Shown here one piece after another: positions 48,204 to 57,285 of a DNA stretch of 64,000 bases (position 1 is the stretch's first letter; every line of letters starts with the position of its first letter). The stretch is taken from contig NZ_BCWB01000041.1 of the NCBI RefSeq assembly GCF_001592045.1, forward strand, positions 31,064 to 95,063, written 5' to 3'. A program made the position numbers and the translations under genes. This DNA is from Thermobifida fusca NBRC 14071 = JCM 3263. Its GTDB lineage: Bacteria; Actinomycetota; Actinomycetes; Streptosporangiales; Streptosporangiaceae. Under the pieces are notes generated by a model, which did no database searches, was not told the origin of the DNA, and worked only from the letters and a program-made list of their open reading frames with translations.

Positions 48204-48749
48204 ATGGCAGGCGAAACCCAGATCACGATCGTCGGCAACCTGGTCGATGACCCTGAGTTGCGCTTCACCCCGAGCGGGGCCGCGGTCGCGAACTTCCGCG
48301 TAGCCTCCACACCGCGCGTCTTTGACCGCCAGACGGGAGAGTGGCGAGATGGCGAGTCCCTCTTCCTCAACTGCTCAGTCTGGCGGCAGTACGCGGAGAA
48401 CGTGGCCGAAAGCCTCCAGCGCGGTATGCGTGTCATCGTGCAGGGACGGCTCAAGCAGCGTTCGTACGAGACCAAAGAAGGCGAGCGGCGTACCGTCTTC
48501 GAGGTCGAGGTTGAAGAAGTGGGTCCCGCACTGCGGCACGCCACCGCCAAGGTGACGAAGACACAGCGTCAAGGCGGAGGTTACGGCGGCTACGGCGGAC
48601 CCCCGTCGGGCGGCGGCTACGGCGGCCAGGGGGGCGGTTACGGCGGCAACCAGGGTGCCCCGTCCGGTCCTCCAGTGGACGACCCGTGGGCCACCGGCGG
48701 CGGAGGGTTCGGTGGCGGTGGAGGCTACTCCGACGAACCGCCGTTCTAA
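48204..48749 (+). CDS. ssb: single-stranded DNA-binding protein
   Basis: 181 aa. The OB fold covers residues 1-110 ([65 protein letters not shown]). A Gly/Tyr-rich flexible linker with GGYGG-type repeats follows (about 120-170). The acidic tip ends SDEPPF, which recruits replication and repair partners. The position between rpsF and rpsR is conserved. Confidence 0.97.
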   Translation: MAGETQITIVGNLVDDPELRFTPSGAAVANFRVASTPRVFDRQTGEWRDGESLFLNCSVWRQYAENVAESLQRGMRVIVQGRLKQRSYETKEGERRTVFEVEVEEVGPALRHATAKVTKTQRQGGGYGGYGGPPSGGGYGGQGGGYGGNQGAPSGPPVDDPWATGGGGFGGGGGYSDEPPF

Positions 48750-48810
48750 AACATTCCTGTCCCAGCGACCATCCCCGCACCAGCGGGGCTCTTGATCAAG
48801 GAGCACCACG

Positions 48811-49047
48811 ATGGCGAAGCCACCAGTCCGCAAACCCAAGAAGAAGGTTTGCGTGTTCTGCCAGGAGAAGATGACCTACGTCGACTACAAGGACACGACT
48901 CTCCTGCGCAAGTTCATTTCCGACCGCGGTAAGATCCGCGCCCGCCGCGTCACCGGCAACTGCACGCAGCACCAGCGCGACGTCGCCAAGGCCGTGAAGA
49001 ACGCCCGCGAAATGGCGCTGCTGCCCTACACGAGCAGCGCCCGCTGA
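48811..49047 (+). CDS. rpsR: 30S ribosomal protein S18 (Cys-containing form)
   Basis: 78 aa. [65 protein letters not shown] matches S18. Cys14, Cys17 and the later Cys/His in NCTQHQR form the zinc-ribbon-type (C+) version. Some actinobacteria carry a second, zinc-independent paralogue elsewhere; none is in this window. Confidence 0.97.
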   Translation: MAKPPVRKPKKKVCVFCQEKMTYVDYKDTTLLRKFISDRGKIRARRVTGNCTQHQRDVAKAVKNAREMALLPYTSSAR

Positions 49048-49073
49048 CCGAGACCGGACGAGGAGGTACGAAC

Positions 49074-49520
49074 GTGAAGCTCATCCTGACTCACGAAGTC
49101 GACGGTCTCGGTTCTCCGGGTGACGTTGTCGAGGTGAAGGACGGCTACGGCCGCAACTACCTGCTGCCGCGCGGGTTCGCCATCAAGTGGACGCGGGGCG
49201 CGCAGAAGCAGATCGACTCGATCCGCCGCGCCCGCGCCGCTCGGGAGATCCGCAGCCTGGACGAGGCCAAGCAGATTGCTGAGCAGCTCGGTTCGCTCAA
49301 GGTGCGCCTGAACCAGCGCGCCGGCGACAACGGCCGCCTGTTCGGTTCGGTGACCAGCACGGACGTGGCCGAGGCGGTCAAGGCGGCGGGCGGCCCCGAG
49401 GTCGACAAGCGTCGGATCCAGATCCGCAACCCGATCAAGTCGGTGGGCGACTACACGGTGGAGATCCGGCTCCACCCCGAGGTGAACGTCTCCCTGCCGA
49501 TCGAGGTTGTCGGCGTCTGA
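49074..49520 (+). CDS. rplI: 50S ribosomal protein L9
   Basis: 148 aa from GTG with GAGGAGG upstream. [40 protein letters not shown] is the L9 N-terminal rRNA-binding domain. A long helix follows, then the C-terminal domain ([29 protein letters not shown]). It is the last gene of the operon, followed by a terminator. Confidence 0.97.
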   Translation: MKLILTHEVDGLGSPGDVVEVKDGYGRNYLLPRGFAIKWTRGAQKQIDSIRRARAAREIRSLDEAKQIAEQLGSLKVRLNQRAGDNGRLFGSVTSTDVAEAVKAAGGPEVDKRRIQIRNPIKSVGDYTVEIRLHPEVNVSLPIEVVGV

Positions 49521-49543
49521 GTTCCGCGATCCGAGTCGTTGCC

Positions 49544-49571
49544 AGGCCCCGGTGCTGGTGCATCGGGGCCT
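49544..49571. terminator. terminator after rplI
   Basis: AGGCCCCG and CGGGGCCT arms around a 12-nt loop, followed by TCTGCTG on the plus strand. It lies between rplI and the converging MATE gene. Confidence 0.7.
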
Positions 49572-49676
49572 TCTGCTGTGCGGACCCGCCCCGGGCAGGG
49601 CCGCGCCCGGCAGTAGATCCAGCGCAGGCTGTGCGGCCGGGGTACGGCGCACGCCGGGCCGGTGCCTGATCGCCGG

Positions 49677-51032
49677 TTACCGCGGGGATCCGGCCCCGGT
49701 GACGAGCCACGCGGTCCCGGAAGCCCGGACGCCCAGGAACACTCCGCGTGCCGCGATCCACACTCCGAAGGCCGACCACAGCAGGACAAGGCCGGTGACG
49801 GATCCGGGGACGGCGAAGAGGGGGACCAGGGCAGCGCAGGGCAGGAAGATCAGCATGGTCCACAGGCTCGCCCAGGCCAGGTAGCGCTGGTCTCCAGCGC
49901 CCATCAGGATCCCGTCGAGGACCATCACGACCCCGCTCAGCGGCTGCAGCAGCGCGACGACGATCAGCGCGGCGAGGATGAGGTCGCGCACGTGCGGGTC
50001 GTCGGTGAACGGGATCCACGCCCAGGGGCGTACCGCGAGGACGAGCACGGTGAAGACGGCGCCGATCATGATCCCCCACTCCACCATTCGGCGGGTGACT
50101 TCGCGGGCGCCGGGCACGTCCGAGGCCCCCAGGTAGCGGCCGACAATCGACTGGCCTGCGATGGCGATCGCGTCCAGCGTGAAGACCAGCAGCGACCAGA
50201 GTTGGAACACCACTTGGTGGGCGGCGATCTCCGGGTCGCCGAGACGGGCCGCGATCGCGGTGGTGACGACAAGGACTGCGCGAAGCGACACGGTGCGGAT
50301 GAACAGCGCGAACCCGGAGGCTGCCGCGTCACGCAGCCCGGACCGGGTGGGCGCGAACGAGACACCGTGGCGTTGCGCGGCGCGGACCAGCACCACCAGG
50401 TAGATGGCTGCACCGCCGCTCTGCGCGACGACCGTGGCCCACGCGGATCCGGCGATCCCCCAGCCCAGGCCCCACACGAACAGCATGCTCAGCACGATGT
50501 TGGCGAGGTTTGCGCTGACCGTCACGAACAGGGGGATGCGGGCGTTCTGCAGGCCGCGCAGCACCCCGGTGCCCGCCATGATGATCAGCAGGCCGGGCAG
50601 GCTGAGCAGGCTGATCCGCAGGTAGGTGAGTGCATACGGGGCGACGGTCGGGGAGGCGCCCAAAGCGTCGATGAGGAGGGGGGACAGCGGCCAGCCCAGG
50701 GTGATGGCGGTGGCGGCGATGAGGACGGCCAGCCATACTCCGTCGATGCCGTGGCGTAGTCCGAGGGCGATCTGCCCGGCGCCGAACCGGCGGGAGACCG
50801 CAGCCGTGGTGCCGTAGGCGAGGAAGATGCACAGGTTGGCGAAGGTCAACAGGATTTGGCTGGCCACGCCCAGGCCGCCGAGTGCCGCGGTGCCGAGACT
50901 GCCGACCACCGCGGAGTCGGTGAGGAGGAACAGCGGCTCGGAGACGAGCGCGAAGAACGTGGGAATGGCGAGCCGGAAGATTTCGGTGTCCCGAGGATGC
51001 CGGAACGGCGCCGTAGTGCTCAGACGTGCCAT
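49677..51032 (-). CDS. MATE family efflux transporter (DinF-like)
   Basis: 451 aa, about 12 spans. DTEIFRLAIPTFFALVSEPLFLLTDSAVVGSLGTAALGGLGVASQILLTF is the MATE N-lobe start with the Pro and Asp residues typical of the DinF branch. The C-lobe repeats it (LGDPEIAAHQVVFQLWSLLVFTLDAIAIAGQSIVGRYLGA). It exports drugs or metabolites using a cation gradient; the substrate is unknown. It converges with rplI. Confidence 0.9.
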   Translation of the reverse strand: MARLSTTAPFRHPRDTEIFRLAIPTFFALVSEPLFLLTDSAVVGSLGTAALGGLGVASQILLTFANLCIFLAYGTTAAVSRRFGAGQIALGLRHGIDGVWLAVLIAATAITLGWPLSPLLIDALGASPTVAPYALTYLRISLLSLPGLLIIMAGTGVLRGLQNARIPLFVTVSANLANIVLSMLFVWGLGWGIAGSAWATVVAQSGGAAIYLVVLVRAAQRHGVSFAPTRSGLRDAAASGFALFIRTVSLRAVLVVTTAIAARLGDPEIAAHQVVFQLWSLLVFTLDAIAIAGQSIVGRYLGASDVPGAREVTRRMVEWGIMIGAVFTVLVLAVRPWAWIPFTDDPHVRDLILAALIVVALLQPLSGVVMVLDGILMGAGDQRYLAWASLWTMLIFLPCAALVPLFAVPGSVTGLVLLWSAFGVWIAARGVFLGVRASGTAWLVTGAGSPR

Positions 51033-51092
51033 TGCGTGGCCACGTTACCTTGTTGCCGCATGCGGGGTGACCAGTGGGGTGGAGGTAGCGGT

Positions 51093-52655
51093 TCACCCGA
51101 GGGCCGACAAGGGCTGTGTCCGCGGTAGCGGGGGCAGCAGGTGCCGGGCGAGGGGGATCCGCCCCTGGTTGGGGACGCTCCACACCACATGGCCGGGCAA
51201 GCCCCACAGGCTCAGCAGGGTGTTGGCGGCGAGCAGGCCGCTGGTTGCGGCGCGTTCCATGAGCGCGACGGGAAGGTCGACGCGGACGTGGTCTCCGGCG
51301 ACGACGAGGAACGGATCGGGGGTGGTGACGGTGAGCCGTCGGGTGAAGTCGCCGGGGGGAAAGAGCGGGCAGTCGGCGCGGAGTTCGGAGCGTTCGTCGA
51401 CGATGCGCGCCGTCGCGGTCTCCGGGTAGACCTGGTGGAGTTGGGCGACGAGCCGGTCGCGCTCCACGGAGAGCACAGCATCGTCGGGGAGCGCGTAGGC
51501 GTGGAGTTCGACGACGGAGCCGCCGGTGCGGGCCGCCCACGCGGCCGCTTGGTCTTCGTAGCGTTCCAGCACGCTGATGTTGTCGAGCGTGGGGTAGCCG
51601 CTGGTGCCGAGGAACGCGGGCCGGTCGGCGCGGACGGGCTGGTCGAGCCAGAGTCGGCACACGAGGAAGGGCGGGGCACTGGGCCGTTCGGCGACTTGGG
51701 AGCGCCAGGCAGGGCTGCCGAGCCGGGGGGATGCGGCGACGAGGGCGCGCAGTCCGGGCAGGTCGGTGGCGAGTACCACGGCGTCGTATTCAGCGGTCCC
51801 GGTCAGCGTGGCCACAGAGTAGCGGCGGGTGTGCCCCGGTTCGATCCGGGTGACCGGGGTGCTGGTGAGGATGGCGGCGCCGTGGGAGCGCAGGTAGTCG
51901 GCGAGCGGCTGCCACAGGGCGCGGGGGAAGGGGGCCCGCGGCACGTCGAAGAGCAGTCCTTCGCCGGAGCCGAGGAAGTAGATGTGGAACATGGTGAGCA
52001 GTTCGGCCGCGGACAGGGCGCGCGGGTCGGCGAAGAAGCTGCGGGAGAACACTTCGAGCGCCAGGTGGCGGGCGGTGTCGGGGAACCGCAGCCGGTCGAG
52101 GAAGTCCAGCGCGTCGACGTGGTCGAATTGCTGGTAGACGTCGGGGACGCGGACGTCGAGGAGGGCGAGGGCCGCGACCAGGTTGACGCGGGCGAGGTCG
52201 CGCCAGTGGAAGCTGGGGCTGCGGGCGACGAAGGTGAACGCGTTCCATGGCGGCGTGGTGGGCAGGCCCGCGAACCCGTCGAGGGCTCCGTTGGCGTGGA
52301 CGAGCGGATAGTCGGGCAGGGGGACGAACCCGGAGAGTCCGGGGTCGGCGCGGCGCAGCAGGGCGCGCAGGTTGTAGTACTGGCGGAAGAACGCGTGGAA
52401 GCCGCGGCTCATGGTGACGGTGGAGCCGTCGGTGAGCACCGTGTCCCACCCGGAGAGGCGGCCGCCTAGCTGCGGGTCGCGTTCCAGCACGGTGACGGCT
52501 ATACCGCGTTCCGCGAGCGCTGTGGCTGCGGCCAGGCCGGCGATGCCGCCGCCGATGACGGCGACGCGGGCGGGTTGTGCTGGTGGGGATCCGACGGGGC
52601 GCGGCGGGAGGTGGCGTTGGATGCGCGGGTCGCGGCCGGGAGGCTGCGGGATCAT
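51093..52655 (-). CDS. crtU: CrtU-like carotenoid desaturase/methyltransferase
   Basis: ATG 52655 overlaps the upstream methyltransferase stop (ATGA), giving 520 aa; the longer open frame upstream is a shadow. The FAD dinucleotide motif is VAVIGGGIAGLAAATALAERGIAVTVLERDPQLGGRL (about residues 31-67). GFHAFFRQYYNLRALLRR and ELLTMFHIYFLGSGEGLLFD are typical of the CrtU/isorenieratene-synthase group rather than phytoene desaturases. In Streptomyces griseus CrtU converts beta-carotene to the aromatic carotenoid isorenieratene and lies with crtT and crtY, as here. The exact product is inferred. Confidence 0.78.
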   Translation of the reverse strand: MIPQPPGRDPRIQRHLPPRPVGSPPAQPARVAVIGGGIAGLAAATALAERGIAVTVLERDPQLGGRLSGWDTVLTDGSTVTMSRGFHAFFRQYYNLRALLRRADPGLSGFVPLPDYPLVHANGALDGFAGLPTTPPWNAFTFVARSPSFHWRDLARVNLVAALALLDVRVPDVYQQFDHVDALDFLDRLRFPDTARHLALEVFSRSFFADPRALSAAELLTMFHIYFLGSGEGLLFDVPRAPFPRALWQPLADYLRSHGAAILTSTPVTRIEPGHTRRYSVATLTGTAEYDAVVLATDLPGLRALVAASPRLGSPAWRSQVAERPSAPPFLVCRLWLDQPVRADRPAFLGTSGYPTLDNISVLERYEDQAAAWAARTGGSVVELHAYALPDDAVLSVERDRLVAQLHQVYPETATARIVDERSELRADCPLFPPGDFTRRLTVTTPDPFLVVAGDHVRVDLPVALMERAATSGLLAANTLLSLWGLPGHVVWSVPNQGRIPLARHLLPPLPRTQPLSALG

Positions 52656-53377
52656 GCGGTCTCCTCTTCGTAGGCGCGGCGGGCGAGGAAGGTGTGGGTG
52701 ATCCCGGTCTGCCAGCCGGGCAGCGGGAGGACGCGGATGTCGCGCAGGCCTGCGGTGCGCATGCGTGCGGTGAGTTGGCGTACGCCGTCGAATTCCACGA
52801 CGCCGCGCCACAGGTAGCGGTACAGGTCGGCGCGGCCGGACAGGGCCCAGCCCAGCGGGATGATCACGGACCAGCAGACCGCGGTCCACACGGCGGTGGC
52901 GAGGGGCGAGTCGGCGACGGAGTACTCGTGGAGGGCGAGGCGTCCGCCGGGGCGGAGCAGGTCGTGGATGACGGCGAGCGTCCGGTCGGGGTCGGGGCAG
53001 TTGCGCAGCAGGTAGGCGGCGAAGACCGCGTCGAACGGTCCGGTGCCGGCGAGGGTTTCGGCTCGGGCGTGGTGGAACTGCACGTTGTCGGGCCAGGTTT
53101 TGCGGCGGGCTACGGCGAGCATGCCGGCAGAGGCGTCAACGGCGAGGATGTCGGCGTGCGGGGCGACGTGGAGGAGCGCGGCGGTGGACGCGCCGGTCCC
53201 GCAGCCGAGGTCGAGGATCCGCAGTCCGGCCCCCTTGCGGGGAAGCCGCAGCCGGGCGGCAGAGCGGCGCAGGTGGGCGTGGTAGCCGGGGTTGGCGGCG
53301 ACGAGGCGGTCGTAGACGGCAGCGGAGCGGTCGAATTCTGCGGTGACCCAGTGCTGTTTCTTGGCCTCGACGGACAA
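52652..53377 (-). CDS. crtT: CrtT-like SAM-dependent methyltransferase
   Basis: 241 aa from TTG 53377 with GGGAGAGGGA upstream. The class I methyltransferase motif is GLRILDLGCGTGASTAALLHVAPHADILAVDAS, followed by VQFHHARAETL and FDAVFAAYLLRNCPDPDRTLAVIHDLLRPGGRLALHEYSV. The last third contains WTAVCWSVIIPLGWALSGRADLYRYLWRGV, possibly membrane-associating. In S. griseus the same gene order names it crtT, a gene of unsettled function. It overlaps crtU by 4 nt and is divergent from crtY. Confidence 0.75.
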   Translation of the reverse strand: MSVEAKKQHWVTAEFDRSAAVYDRLVAANPGYHAHLRRSAARLRLPRKGAGLRILDLGCGTGASTAALLHVAPHADILAVDASAGMLAVARRKTWPDNVQFHHARAETLAGTGPFDAVFAAYLLRNCPDPDRTLAVIHDLLRPGGRLALHEYSVADSPLATAVWTAVCWSVIIPLGWALSGRADLYRYLWRGVVEFDGVRQLTARMRTAGLRDIRVLPLPGWQTGITHTFLARRAYEEETA

Positions 53378-53466
53378 CGGCAGTCCCTCTCCCCGGAATA
53401 GCGCTTTAAGTAATGGAAAAACTACCCTGCGTTATTCCATGGTGTGGTGCTGTCGGGAGGGGTGTC

Positions 53467-54648
53467 GTGGAACGAGTGGACGTGGCGATCGTGGGGGCGG
53501 GTGCGGCCGGGCTTTCGCTCGCCCACCGGTTGGACCGGGTGCTGCCGCACCGGTCCGTGGTCCTGGTGGAGACCCCGGAGGCGGCGCTCCGGTCTCCCGA
53601 ACGCACCTGGTGTTTCTGGGAGGAGGAGACCGGGGAGTGGGATGCGGCTGTCTGCCATAGGTGGCACGCGTTGGCCGTGCAGGGGCCGGACGGGACCACG
53701 TGGCGGTCCCGCATCCACCCGCTGGTGTACAAGATGATCCGCTCCCGGGACTTCGAAGCCCTGGTGCGGGGCAGTCTGCAGCGGGTCCGTACCCTCCACT
53801 GGACGGTCACGGACATTGTCGACGGCCCCGGGGAGGCTGTGCTGCGGCTGCGCGGCGCTGACGGCGCGCAGCGGGAGCTTGCCGCGGGCCTGGTGTTCGA
53901 TTCCCGGCCGTTGGTGGGCTTACCGGCGGAAGGGGTGACGCTGCTGCAGCATTTCCGGGGCTGGTTCGTCCGCACTGACCGGCCCCGTTTCGATTCTTCC
54001 GCGGCGGTGCTGATGGACTTGCGGGTGCCGCAACCGGAGCGGGGGGTCGCTTTCGGCTACCTTCTGCCGTTTGATGCGCGTACCGCGCTCGTGGAGTACA
54101 CCGAGTTCACGCGGGAGGTGTGCTCGGACGCGGCGTATGACGCAGCGCTGCGCGACTACACCGAGAACCTTCTCCATTTGGGGGTGTTCACGGTCACCGG
54201 TGTGGAGCAGGGGGTGATCCCGATGACGAGCGCCCACCTGCCCGAGCGGGTGGGGCACCGCGTGTTCCGGATCGGGACTGCGGGAGGGGCCACCCGTCCT
54301 GCCACGGGCTACACCTTTGCCGGGGTGCAGCGGCAGACACGGCGGATTACGGCGGCGCTTGTGGCGGGTCGGTTTCCGGTCGGCTATTCGGCGTACCCGG
54401 CTCGCCACCGGTTTTTCGACGCGGTGCTGCTCCGCGGCCTCGACGAGGGGGTGGTCGACGGCGCGGAGTTCTTCGCCACCCTGTTCCGGAGCAATCCGCT
54501 GCCGCGCCTGCTGCGGTTCCTTGACGGGTCGAGCCGCCCGTGGGAGGAGTTGGCGATCGGTTTGGGCACCCCGGTCGCGGACATGTCCACGGCCTTGTGG
54601 CGGCAGGTGCGCGCTGGCCGCCGGGTCGCGAGCAGTCTTCCCAGGTGA
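53467..54648 (+). CDS. crtY: lycopene cyclase
   Basis: The start is GTG 53467 (MERVDVAIVGAGAAGLSLAHRLDRVLP), 4 nt after GGGAGGGG, giving 393 aa; the longer frame to 53413 lacks a ribosome-binding site. SPERTWCFWEEETGEW is the CrtY/CrtL signature, with LVFDSRPLVG and LLQHFRGWFVRTDRPRFD further on. GTAGGATRPATGYTFAGVQRQTRRI is the conserved C-terminal cyclase motif. It cyclises lycopene to beta-carotene, the substrate of CrtU. It faces away from crtT-crtU across an 89-bp promoter region. Confidence 0.9.
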   Translation: MERVDVAIVGAGAAGLSLAHRLDRVLPHRSVVLVETPEAALRSPERTWCFWEEETGEWDAAVCHRWHALAVQGPDGTTWRSRIHPLVYKMIRSRDFEALVRGSLQRVRTLHWTVTDIVDGPGEAVLRLRGADGAQRELAAGLVFDSRPLVGLPAEGVTLLQHFRGWFVRTDRPRFDSSAAVLMDLRVPQPERGVAFGYLLPFDARTALVEYTEFTREVCSDAAYDAALRDYTENLLHLGVFTVTGVEQGVIPMTSAHLPERVGHRVFRIGTAGGATRPATGYTFAGVQRQTRRITAALVAGRFPVGYSAYPARHRFFDAVLLRGLDEGVVDGAEFFATLFRSNPLPRLLRFLDGSSRPWEELAIGLGTPVADMSTALWRQVRAGRRVASSLPR

Positions 54649-54763
54649 CGTGTCTTCCCGGACCGGGATGCCGTGCTGTGGCGACTCTGTGTCGCAGTCT
54701 GGTGTCTCATAGTGGCCTCTATCGGCCAAACAGAAACCTACCTTCCGGTATTAAGGTGGTTCC

Positions 54764-54982
54764 ATGGTGGCGATGATCCTTCCTCCGCAGGAGGATACGA
54801 CCCCCAGCACTGTGCACACCGTGGACGAACCGTGGGCGGAGGCGGCGGGCGAGCCGACCCTCGGCAGCGAAGGGCTGGCTACGTCAGTCCCGTTCGCGGA
54901 CACCGTCATGACCAGCCCAGACGACGAAGAAGAAGAGGACGACGGCGGTCCGGAGTGGCTCTGGCCCCCACACCGGATCTAG
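54764..54982 (+). CDS. small acidic protein, unknown
   Basis: 72 aa from ATG 54764 with AAGGTGG 4 nt upstream, a strong site. The protein is acidic and Pro-rich with no membrane segment: a run DDEEEEDDGG precedes an aromatic end PEWLWPPHRI. No family is recognised. It stands alone between crtY and a converging gene; the 110-nt upstream gap contains TATTAA near a possible -10. It may be a short regulatory, adaptor or precursor peptide, or a chance frame. The flanking 54649-54763 and 54983-55040 hold nothing else recognisable. Confidence 0.4.
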   Translation: MVAMILPPQEDTTPSTVHTVDEPWAEAAGEPTLGSEGLATSVPFADTVMTSPDDEEEEDDGGPEWLWPPHRI

Positions 54983-55040
54983 AACTCGTGTGCGCGGCAC
55001 GGTCGCCCTGCGGCCGTGCCGTTCCGCAGTCCACACCCCG

Positions 55041-55622
55041 TCACGGACGGGCTTCCAGGTTGGCGAACACCGCCCCGTAGTCGAGCGTGAGCACGATCTC
55101 GTAGAGCCGCGTGTCCGGCGGCGCAGCGAACACGACCGCGGTGTCGGCGGCGTCCCCCGGGCCCAGCAGCAGCGGCTCCGTGGCAGCGGCGACCACCTGC
55201 TCGGCTTCCGGGTCGTTGGGGAAGGTTTCCCCCGCCACACTGGCCGCGGTCGCCGCAGAAGGGGCAAAACTCGAAGGCTCGGTGCCGCGGTTGACGACGC
55301 GGAGGGTGAACACGTGGTAGGTCATCCCTGCGGGCGCACGCACCTGCTCCCCCGCGCCGCTGGTGAGGATGCCGTCCCCGTCCACGTGCACGCCGGTGAC
55401 CTGCAACCGCCAGTCCCCCGCAGTGGCGGTCACCCCGCGGAAGTCATCCGGCTCAGGGGTCTTCTCGAAGCGGGGAAGGAACGGGGTGCGCGGGGCTCCG
55501 GACACCGACCGGAGGGGAGCCGGGGCCTGCTCAGGAAGAACGTGAACGCCAACGACGAGGAGCGCCCCGAGGACGAGGACAGCGCCGCCTCCCGCAGCAA
55601 CGGTCCACACGGTTTTCTCCAT
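55041..55622 (-). CDS. membrane-anchored DUF4352-like protein
   Basis: ATG 55622 with GGAGGA upstream gives 193 aa; an upstream in-frame extension carries the previous operon's terminator and is spurious. One N-terminal span (TVWTVAAGGGAVLVLGALLVVGVHVL) is followed by a Pro-rich linker. A beta-sandwich follows with DWRLQVTGVHVDGDG, GMTYHVFTLRVVNRGTEPSSFAPS and YEIVLTLDYG. The pattern resembles DUF4352/telokin-like extracytoplasmic domains. No function is known. It is downstream of the cstB terminator, so likely separately expressed. Confidence 0.6.
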   Translation of the reverse strand: MEKTVWTVAAGGGAVLVLGALLVVGVHVLPEQAPAPLRSVSGAPRTPFLPRFEKTPEPDDFRGVTATAGDWRLQVTGVHVDGDGILTSGAGEQVRAPAGMTYHVFTLRVVNRGTEPSSFAPSAATAASVAGETFPNDPEAEQVVAAATEPLLLGPGDAADTAVVFAAPPDTRLYEIVLTLDYGAVFANLEARP

Positions 55623-55689
55623 GGGAAGTCCTCCATCGCGGACTTGTCCTGCTTCCCCGCTTCGAACCCGGTAAAGACCGGCTGCGGCA

Positions 55690-55736
55690 AAAAAGCAGCA
55701 AACCCCGGAGACAGCGGTGGGACGCCGTCTCCGGGG
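55690..55736 (-). terminator. terminator of the cst-like operon
   Basis: A 10-bp stem CCCCGGAGAC (arms 55703-55712 and 55727-55736) is followed on the minus strand by TTTGCTGCTTTTTT. It lies about 125 nt after the cstB stop. Confidence 0.85.
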
Positions 55737-55860
55737 AGGCCGCCCGGGCACGGCAGGCAGACCGGTGAAGCAGCCGTGCCCGGACAGCGCGGTGCAGCGT
55801 GGGGCTCGTCGGCGGCGGACCGCCGGAAGCCGGGCGCGGCACCGCTGAGCGGCCGCCGGA

Positions 55861-57240
55861 CTAGACCGTCTGCTGCAGTGCTTCGAACGCCGTGTAGCCG
55901 CCGAGCAGGTCGGAGACGTCCGTCAGCCCTTCGGCGCGGAGCAGGCTGGCCGCGACACTGGAGCGGTAGCCGCTGGCGCAGTACACCACGACTGGGCGGT
56001 CCTTCGGCACCTCGTCGAGCCGTTTGGGCAGCTCCGCAAGCGGGATGTGCAGAGAGTCGGGGATCGCGCCCTGGTCACGTTCGCCCTGGTTGCGCACGTC
56101 CAGCACCACGGGCGGCTCCGCGTCCCGCAGCCGCTCGGTGAGCGCCACCGCGGTCAGGCGCGATGAGCTCTGCATCTCGTCGGGGATGGTGACGAAGACG
56201 TTCTCCGGTTCCGGCAGGTAGCCGCGGGCCGTGTCGAAACCGACCCGGGCCAGTCGGACCAGGGTCTCCTCTTCCTGGCCTTCGGGAGCGACGACCAGCA
56301 GCGGGGTGCCCGGCTTCAGCACGCTTCCCGCGGTCTCCGCGAACCGGCCGTTCACGGGGATGTTGAGCGCGCCGCGCAGATGGCCGGTCGCGTACTCCTG
56401 CGGGTCCCGGGAGTCCACGACCACTGCCCCGGCAGCCCGCTGCGCCAGGAAGTCGTCAGCGGAGAGGGCGACGACGAGTGTGTCGATGTCCAGCACTTCG
56501 CGCTGCTTGCGGTTGAGGACCGCGTCGTAGGCGAAGTAGGAGGGAGCGGACGGCTGGCCCGCGGTGACCAGGGAGACGAAGGTCTCCTCGTCCATGGGAC
56601 GGCACGCGTAGTTGGTGCGCCGCTGCTCACCGATCGTGGACCAGCGCTCGGTGGACAGGTTCTTGCCGCAGGCCGAACCCGCGCCGTGCGCGGGGAAGAC
56701 CCGCACGTCGTCGTGGAGCCCCATGAGCTTGTGCTGCACCGAGTCGTACAGCATCCGGCCGAGTTCTTCTGCGGTGTAGCCGAGCGAGGCGAGCAGGTCG
56801 GGGCGGCCCACGTCGCCGATGAAGAGCGCATCCCCGGTGAGGACCCCGTAGGGGACCGGGTCGTCGGCGTGCTCGTAGACGAGGATGCTGATGGATTCAG
56901 GGGTGTGCCCCGGGGTCTCCATGATCTCCAGGACGACGTCGCCGAGGACGATCCGCTCCCCGTCAGCCAGTTTCCGGATGGGGTATTCAGCTTCGGCGCG
57001 GCTGCCGTAGCCGATCCATGCCCCGGTGCGTTCCGCCAGTTCCAGGTGGCCGGCGATGAAGTCGGCGTGGAAGTGGGTGTTGATGACCCCTTCGATGGTC
57101 AGCCCTTTCTCTTCGGCGTCCGCCAGGTATTCGGTGACGTCGCGCCGCGGGTCGACCACGATGGCCTTCCCCGTGGTTTCGTCAGCGACCATGTAGGACG
57201 CGTGGGAGAGGCAGTCCAGGTAGTACTGCGTGAACAGCAT
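55861..57240 (-). CDS. cstB: CstB-like persulfide dioxygenase-rhodanese
   Basis: 459 aa with three domains. Residues 1-240 are a metallo-beta-lactamase fold with THFHAD (His56, His58, Asp60), ETPGHTPESISIL and TGDALFIGDVGRPDL, as in ETHE1-type persulfide dioxygenases. Residues about 262-350 are a rhodanese fold with no catalytic Cys. Residues about 365-459 are an active rhodanese with Cys421 in YCASGYRSS. This MBL/pseudo-rhodanese/rhodanese order is that of staphylococcal CstB, which oxidises persulfides to thiosulfate. It is last in the CstR-controlled operon, 45 nt after the TSUP gene. Confidence 0.88.
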   Translation of the reverse strand: MLFTQYYLDCLSHASYMVADETTGKAIVVDPRRDVTEYLADAEEKGLTIEGVINTHFHADFIAGHLELAERTGAWIGYGSRAEAEYPIRKLADGERIVLGDVVLEIMETPGHTPESISILVYEHADDPVPYGVLTGDALFIGDVGRPDLLASLGYTAEELGRMLYDSVQHKLMGLHDDVRVFPAHGAGSACGKNLSTERWSTIGEQRRTNYACRPMDEETFVSLVTAGQPSAPSYFAYDAVLNRKQREVLDIDTLVVALSADDFLAQRAAGAVVVDSRDPQEYATGHLRGALNIPVNGRFAETAGSVLKPGTPLLVVAPEGQEEETLVRLARVGFDTARGYLPEPENVFVTIPDEMQSSSRLTAVALTERLRDAEPPVVLDVRNQGERDQGAIPDSLHIPLAELPKRLDEVPKDRPVVVYCASGYRSSVAASLLRAEGLTDVSDLLGGYTAFEALQQTV

Positions 57241-57285
57241 GGGCGATTCCTTTCCAGTTGTCGCGGGAGAGCGAGAGAGCTGCGG

